Positions 57,991 to 64,000 of a DNA stretch of 64,000 nucleotides are shown one piece after another. Under the pieces are notes generated by a model that saw nothing but the letters and a program-made list of their open reading frames with translations, was not told where the DNA came from and searched no databases. Source of the stretch: Anadara kagoshimensis (Eukaryota; Mollusca; Bivalvia; Arcoida; Arcidae). Within the stretch, counting starts at the first letter, position 1, and every line of letters starts with the position of its first letter. The DNA lies in assembly GCA_021292105.1 (NCBI GenBank), contig CM037866.1, positions 6,977,163 through 7,041,162 of the forward strand, in the 5' to 3' direction. The translations under genes were made by a program, and so were the position numbers.

Positions 57991-58168
57991 CAGTCAAACC
58001 TGTCTTAAAGGCCACCTCTATATAAGGACCACCTGTTCATAAAGGCCAGTAGAATTGTATCCAATTGTTCTTTATTCATATTATTTGAACCTGTATATAA
58101 AGGCCACATGCCCATAAAGGCCACTTTTACTGGTTCCCTTAGGTGGCTTTATAGACAGGGTTTGACTG
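57991..58168. mobile_element. TA-flanked MITE (CAGTC family)
   Basis: Ends 'cagtcaaacctgtct' and 'agacagggtttgactg'. This is the copy whose two termini match each other best. Left flank TA, right flank TT, so the right target base has mutated. Confidence 0.88.
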
Positions 58169-58269
58169 TTTAATCAGGTTACACTGTACAGTGGTGATAC
58201 ATGGTCATAAAAATTAATAAGTGGCATTAAAACAGGGTTAGACTGTGGCAATAACCTAGGTGACAAAAT

Positions 58270-58620
58270 TATCCAGGGCATATAAGGACAATGTAATATG
58301 ATGACTTTAGAGCATTTCATAAATCTGATAAATTTTCAAATTTTCTGAATGAAAACAGCAAGTTTCTTAAAATCATTAGAGTTTGGGAAATTTCTTCTGT
58401 TTGCACATACAAATACACCAACATTTGAGGAATATTATATCGAGGTATTACTGTAATGTGATGATAAGCAATTACAAACCCTTGAGGAATCTGGTAATCT
58501 TGATAAATTTACAATTTTTCTGAATGAAAACAGCAATATTCTTTAAACAATTTGGGTATGGGAAATTTCTTCTGTTTGCACACACAAAAACACTAACATT
58601 TAAACACTTGTTTCATTAAA
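58270..58620. repeat. Two diverged tandem units of about 178 bp
   Basis: Shared blocks: 'tctgaatgaaaacagcaa', 'gggaaatttcttctgtttgc' (58387 and about 58560), and 'caaa.acac.aacattt'. No gene. Confidence 0.82.
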
Positions 58621-59150
58621 TTTTTGATATAATCATCAAGTTTTTTCTTACATTAAAACGAGCCACTTGTATATAAATTTTAAGATTTAAGAAGTAATAT
58701 ACGGTGACAAATATTTTGTCAGTGTTTTAAGAATGATTTATTACCGCGGCTTGTTAAATAAGCAGTTCCTTTAGAACAGGGACCCAATTCCTGGGGTACT
58801 AATTGAAACATGTCTCCAATTTTAAGTTCAAATTTAAAATGATCGGTAAAACATATCACATTGTATGGCGATCGGGGTGTTAAATAAATAATCCCTCACT
58901 TCAAGTGTGAAAATCTACCCCTAAATTTGATAAAAATCTAGATATCCCGGTATGTGTATCAATTTTTTATTTTTTAACACGACATAACATATATATGTGT
59001 CCAATTAGCGGTAGGTTTCTAAAAGTATTTTGTGATAAAAAACCTTGAGCACTTAAACAACCTCTTTTTAACCCACTAAAAACTTATCCAAAAGATAACT
59101 AGAAAATTGACATTGTACAAAATTTGTGGGCTTAATTCTATTGGACAAAA
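58621..59150. other. Unique AT-rich sequence
   Basis: Nothing recognised. Confidence 0.5.
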
Positions 59151-59166
59151 CTTCACAAGGGTAGTG

Positions 59167-59484
59167 AGTGAGTAATGGTGTTTAACGTCCCATTCAAGAA
59201 TATTTCACTTATATTGAGACGTCGCCAGCTATAGGCGAAGGTGCAGAAATTTTGCCTGTGCATTGTGCTGATGGCATTATTCAGCAGGGTTCTTTATCAT
59301 GCCAAGCCTACCAAGACACAGGACCTCGTTTATTTTAAGTTCCCATTCGAAAGAACTGTGACTTTCATTTCATGATGCTGAGTGCTTGGCGAAAGAACAG
59401 TCACTACCACTTTTAAGTCTTTGGGTCAAACCCATGACCTCCCACTTATGGAGCGAGCACTCTACCAACTGAGCTACCAGTGGT
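59167..59484 (-). mobile_element. Full-length SINE family A, 15-bp TSD
   Basis: Flanked by 'ttcacaagggtagtg' at 59152-59166 and 59485-59499. The head complement 'ggagcgagcactctaccaac' is followed by 'tgagctaccag', giving an intact A-box region. The B box is damaged by a small deletion ('gggtcaaacccatgacc'). Tail in GTGA/CTCA repeats. Confidence 0.94.
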
Positions 59485-60032
59485 TTCACAAGGGTAGTGT
59501 TGAAATCAAAATGAAACATACCAACCCATGCCCAAACCACAATCCAAAAGCAGTTAAAATTTGTAACTGGCAAATTAGGCTAAACACACAAACTTCCACT
59601 GGTGAAGTGAGGCTAGGTGTTCTGGAAAGGCAAGTATAACAGTGTAAATAAATTATCTGGTACTTGATTTCCGGAAATGCTATTATTAATATCAACTATT
59701 CAGCTATAGCCAATATTGCGAAAGTTAATAGTCTAGTTGTGCGAAATGAGTTTACACTTACTATCCGCGAATAAAAGTAGTTTAGTATCTATCTCATTTC
59801 ATTCAGGCTGGTGGTGTCTCAACATAAGTGAAATATTTAAGACCTGAGATAGCTAACCTTTATCACCAATAAATCATTTTCTATAGGTAAAGTATCATTG
59901 AACCAGACATCTTTGTGTCAAAAGAAAAAGGATAATTTTCAATTTTGTCCAGATGTCCATCACATAATGAATGGGAACAGTAGTTTTTGTAATTAAATTA
60001 AGGACCCCTGTGGTCCCGTTTTGTACAGGGAT

Positions 60033-60305
60033 CAAGAGTCTAGGTACAAAAATAAATAAAGTTGAAAAATGGCTAAATGACTCAACACCCTCCTTCCTGA
60101 AATGCCTCCTAAATTGGAAAATAAATTTCCCCACAATAGATTACATTGAAAGGTTTAGTAATGAATACATAAGTTGTCATGTTAGAAATGACCACATTTG
60201 AATGGCCATTAGTTTTTGTTAAAAAAGTGATGGAAGCCATTGTTTAAATGACTCAACCTCCCAGCCTTATTGAAATTGGAAAATAATTTCCCCACAATTT
60301 GTCTT
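60033..60305. repeat. Two diverged tandem units of about 165 bp
   Basis: 'ctaaatgactcaacaccctc' with 'attggaaaataaatttcccc' (60072-60131), and 'ttaaatgactcaacctccca' with 'attggaaaataatttcccca' (about 60243-60296). A 76-codon frame over the first unit is not preserved in the second. Confidence 0.72.
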
Positions 60306-60535
60306 GTTAAAATTGGCTGAATGGTTATTCTTTATTTAGCTTAAACAAAGTGAAAGCTGGCAAAAAAGTGAATGGACAGTAGTAGGTGGGTGGTATGTGA
60401 ATAGGGTCATTTTTTCTCCTTAGTGCTGTATCATTTCTGTCCTATCACTGTCACTGTCAATTTAAGGACTACACATTTCAATATGCCAATATTCAACTCC
60501 ACACATTCCTGAAGATTTGTCTTATTACTCTCTAA

Positions 60536-60869
60536 CCACTGCGGTAGCTCAGTTGGTAGAGTGCTCGCTCCGTAAGTGGCAGGTCGTGGTTCGAACCCCG
60601 GCCGGTCTGACCCAAGACTTGAAAGTGGGTAGTGACTGTTTTTCGCCAAGCACTCGCATTACGAAATGAAAGTCCACGGTTCTTTCGGATGGGAATTAAA
60701 ATAATCGAGGTCCTGTCACGTGGGCTTGGCACACTAAAGAACCCTGCTGTAAAGTGCCATCAGTGCAACGCACAGGCAAAATTTATGCACCTTCGCTATC
60801 TGGCGACATCTCGATATAAGTGAAATAGTCTTAGACTGGGACGTTAAACACCATTACTCACTCACTCAC
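60536..60869 (+). mobile_element. Full-length SINE family A, 16-bp TSD (reference copy)
   Basis: Flanked by perfect 'tcttattactctctaa' at 60520-60535 and 60870-60885. Order: tRNA-like head with A box 'tagctcagttggtagagtgc' and B box 'ggttcgaaccccgg' (60542-60605); linker 'tgacccaagacttgaaagtg'; body through 'ttttcgccaagcactcgc', 'tctttcggatgggaa' and 'cttggcacactaaagaaccc'; 3' domain 'tggcgacatctcgatataag' and 'gactgggacgttaaacacc'; tail of CTCA repeats. Known SINEs of this design are Pol III transcripts moved by a partner LINE. Confidence 0.96.
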
Positions 60870-61012
60870 TCTTATTACTCTCTAAGCAATACCTGTATTT
60901 GAACCACACTTTCATCATGTCCTGTAATAACTTTATTTTGGACTATGCCCCATCCCTTTCTTATTCTGAAGATTCGCTAATTGTGTTAAGCTATACTTGG
61001 AACTCACTTTCA

Positions 61013-61345
61013 ACATGCTACGAGTTCCAGTCCCACTTAGACCATATGAGGGAAAGTGAATTTTCCTTGCCGTTGGCCTTTACTGGTTCACCCGGTGTCA
61101 GTATAATGGACTGGGGGAGTGGTATGCTTAATGTCTGTGGCATACTGATTTGGTGAGCTAGCACCTTAAAGTCACCCTGAGTGTGCACTGGTACAAGGCA
61201 GACCATACAACAGACTTGCACCTCACATGCATACACAATCTTGTTCATGGGTTAATCTATAGAGATTATTAAAGTAGTTCTTGTGCGAATAGCTGAAAAA
61301 TTGCTGATGCGACGTTACGCAACATTCAACAACAACCTTCAACAT
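61013..61345 (+). mobile_element. SINE family D (tRNA-Arg-like head), diverged
   Basis: B-box-like 'gagttccagtccc', then 'agggaaagtgaattttcctt', 'cctttactggttcacc', 'tataatggactggggga', 'ggcagaccatacaacaga' and 'cgcaacattcaac'. It is inverted relative to 62440-62803 about 1.1 kb away. The A-box region is decayed. Confidence 0.85.
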
Positions 61346-62439
61346 ACCCTATATTGAGCTCAGCTCCACCCATTTCTTATCCCTGAGGATTCTGCCTTAT
61401 TGTCATCTAACCTATAGAAAGAAAAACCTTATGCCCTAGATCCATCATACTTTGTTTGAGGGGATTATTGGGAGATATAAATCATTGGATTTTTATGAGG
61501 TTTGTGATTGTCACATTGAATTTCCTTCCCTTTGTTGTGATTGGTTATATAATGTGGGTTTAAAATTAATTAGAAAATCAGTAGGTGGGAGGGGGACAGC
61601 AGGATGTAAGGGCTATTATTTTACATACTTCAGAGCACCTTGAGTAATCCCCTTAATTTAGAAGAATGGTTGTTTGTCATTTGTCATCTGTTTCCTTTTC
61701 TGAAAAAAATGACATATTGAAAATATTTTATCTTTTCTGGAAAAAAAATATTTTAAAGAAAATATTTCTATTTTCTTGATTTTTTAAAAATATATGCAAT
61801 AGTGTAAGTTAAAAATCTTTTGCAGTTTTTTTTTTTAAACAAAAAAGGAAAGAGGACCAATCTCAAAAAATTGTAATATTATTTATTGGTTTTAAACATC
61901 TGTGTGTGAAAACTGGAGAGGAATTAACTGTAAATCTGCAAAATTTAAAGTTAACTTATCATTGGTGTATATTATAATCATCATGCTAGGTTTATAATTA
62001 GTAGCCAATTTCCAAAATTTGTGAAAATATAGTTCTTTTTAAAGTATTTTTCCCCAAATTTGCTAAAAAAGGTTACTTTTTGAAAGAATTCCTCAGAAAT
62101 TAGTAGCCAATGGCGATTTTGGCTACCAGGAATGGAAACATAGATCATGTCAAATTTTCATTCATAGATTTGGAATATAATTTTGAGAGTGCGAGGTTAA
62201 CTTAATCCGGTAAATTAAAATTTTTTTTAAATTTTGTTAATCTTTCAAGATATTCAGTAATTTAAGTTGTCATTTGGATGATCACATCAAGCTTGTAACA
62301 TTTGTAATTAATTTTGTCAAAAATGTGTTTTCTCAGTTTAAAATTTTTCGCAAAATTTAAGTTAGAAAAAAAATCTTTCTGACACTAGAATTTGACAGAA
62401 TATGATTTTAACATAGGCATATGCTTTGGACCACTCAGC
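61346..62439. other. AT-rich sequence between inverted SINE copies
   Basis: Poly-A/T rich, with a weak two-part repeat around 'gtagccaat' (62001 and 62103). Nothing else recognised. Confidence 0.5.
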
Positions 62440-62803
62440 CACAAGAGGTAGGTTGAATGTTGCTTAACATCCTATCAGCAATTGTTCAGCTATTCACAAC
62501 AAGAACGTTTTTATTAATCTCTATGGATTAATCTATGAACAATTTTGTGTATGCATGTGGAGTGTGTTGTATGGTCTGTCTTGTACCAGCGCGCACGCAG
62601 GGCGACTTTACCGTTCTAGCTCCCAGAGTCAGTACGCCGCAGACAAGCTTATCACTCCACCAGTCCATTATACCGATACCAGGCGAATCAGTAAAGGCCA
62701 ACCACAAGGAAAATTCACTTTCCCACATGTGGTCTGAGCGGGGCTCGAACTCACAGTAGTGAGAGACCATGCGTCTTATCCATTAGGCCAACACTGCCTC
62801 TCA
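62440..62803 (-). mobile_element. SINE family D (tRNA-Arg-like head), well preserved
   Basis: On minus: A-box region 'tggcctaatggataagacgc' and B box 'gagttcgagccccg', then the same body as 61013-61345. The tail end at 62440-62480 reads on plus 'ggttgaatgttgcttaacat'. It is notably GC-rich at 62585-62640 relative to its surroundings, suggesting a fairly recent arrival. Confidence 0.88.
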
Positions 62804-64000
62804 GCCAGAAAAGGGATCCAGCCACATCAGATATACTTATAAACATGCAGAATAATGAAATACTTTCAAGGGAGTTTTCAAGCATATCACACAATCAAAA
62901 CCACTTAACATTAATACAGAACTATTTTAAAAAACTTTTCAAATTGCAAATTTGTATATTCAAAATAAGTCTTTTTTATCTAAACGAGAAAATATCAAAT
63001 TATGTTTTCAAAACCAACTGTAAAATTGGTGAATACCATCCGTAAGTTAAAAGGCGTAACAAAAGATTAGTGTAATAAAAAGCCAATTAAAATTCAAATA
63101 TTTGCCAAATTTGCTTAATAGGTATAAAAATTTAAGCTAGCAAATTAACCGATTCCATCAAACTATCTGAACAGTCAAATTACTCACGTTACCAATTTTA
63201 TATGTTCATAACAGAAATTAATGGCAGACATAAATAAAACACAAGTTATTGACACTTCAATAATAACATCGTGATAGAGTTGAAGTTAAAAGACTTGTTA
63301 GCATAAACGCTAACTACATCAGGGCTTTTAAATTCCGATATAACATATACAAAAGTATGTTTCAAGATAAACGCTTTCCAGTATCGTTTCATCAATATTT
63401 CAATTAATCCCCTCAAGCTTGCGATTTACATTCATCGACCTTCGGAGGAGTTGAATCGTTTCCAATAAATAGCAAAAATAAGAAATATCCGACATTGTCA
63501 AAATCACTTGTATAGCTCCTGTAGTCCACTAAATACACATTCACGTCAAATTACAAAGCAAATCGGCATTACAATTCGCGGAATGACTTCTCCGATGAAC
63601 TCTACAATGAGATCAAATCTGTATCAGGATTCAGGAATTGAATTCTGGGATAAACTCTAGAATAATAAGAGGATTTAGCCGCAGGTTGTTTTTGATTGGT
63701 ATTTAGGTATGCGTTGGATCAGATGCCTCAAAACTCTTGTTTTATCAACATTTATAGACAGACATAAATTGTTCATAAAACAACCAAGATCAACGGTCTA
63801 AAGGTCAGCTAAATGCTTAAATATGATGAATAATTTCTTGTTATTTCCAAACATAACAGTGATGCTGATTGATATCTCCAAAATAACCTCTCTAATAGAT
63901 TTCTAATGCAACAAGTTTGTCATGTTTTTCAATTGATATGGGTAGGGGTAGACAACAGCGGCAGATATTACCCCTTTTTGTGGCTGATGATACATTTCTT
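62804..64000. other. Unique sequence to the window end
   Basis: AT-rich to about 63400, then slightly more balanced to 64000. No exon, RNA gene or element was recognised. Confidence 0.5.

Noticed and set aside
59971-60201. 76-codon frame as a candidate small gene
   Set aside because: It covers one unit of a diverged tandem repeat whose second unit does not keep the frame.
60542-60605. Possible functional tRNA gene (A and B boxes intact)
   Set aside because: Continuous with a SINE body, tail and target duplications; it is the SINE head.
1-64000. Reverse transcriptase, transposase or viral-type coding remnants
   Set aside because: Looked for but none seen: every mobile element recognised is non-autonomous.

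Overview
This is a strongly AT-rich, gene-poor stretch of animal nuclear DNA. I find no convincing protein-coding gene, rRNA or functional tRNA. The longest open frame free of Ns is 126 codons and is made of low-complexity sequence. The organism is most likely a mollusc (bivalve or gastropod). I base that on memory of molluscan SINEs whose body carries a 'gacatctcgatataagtg' block followed by 'gactgggacgttaaacacc' and a CTCA-repeat tail, with a tRNA-like head. I could not run a database search, so the taxon is an inference. The window reads as intergenic or intronic repeat-rich DNA.

The dominant feature is large-scale. About 12.2 kb at the left edge (1-12181, copy A) is repeated in the same orientation at 26532-39030 (copy B). 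Between the copies lie 14.3 kb of unrelated sequence and a 1000-base run of N (17128-18127). Colinearity is nearly complete. The copies differ by mobile-element presence or absence: a hAT-like MITE and a 120-bp foldback in A only, and a tRNA-derived SINE with 12-bp target duplication in B only. They also differ by tandem-array expansion (about 3 versus about 12 units of a 150-bp repeat). Either this is a real segmental duplication, or two haplotypes of one locus have been placed side by side during scaffolding.

Layout. 1-12.2 kb is copy A: microsatellites, SINE fragments, a tandem array of tRNA-like units, foldback MITEs, a VNTR, the hAT-like MITE, a TA-flanked MITE and a tandem MITE pair. 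12.2-17.1 kb holds a dispersed repeat, a foldback element and a hAT-like 1.05-kb element, then the gap. 18.1-26.5 kb holds a SINE, a 140-bp tandem repeat, a 74-bp satellite made from the SINE 3' end, and GA-rich arrays. 26.5-39.0 kb is copy B. 39-47 kb holds an exact 169-bp duplication, several degenerate tandem arrays and SINE remnants. 47-64 kb holds young full-length SINEs with perfect target-site duplications, further MITEs, a 1.27-kb Mutator-like element with 9-bp target duplication, a 31-bp minisatellite, and an inverted pair of another tRNA-derived SINE.

No genes work together here. The biology is the interplay of SINEs, MITEs and tandem arrays, including satellites built from SINE tails and tRNA-like heads, plus the duplication, which gives a before-and-after view of several insertions.
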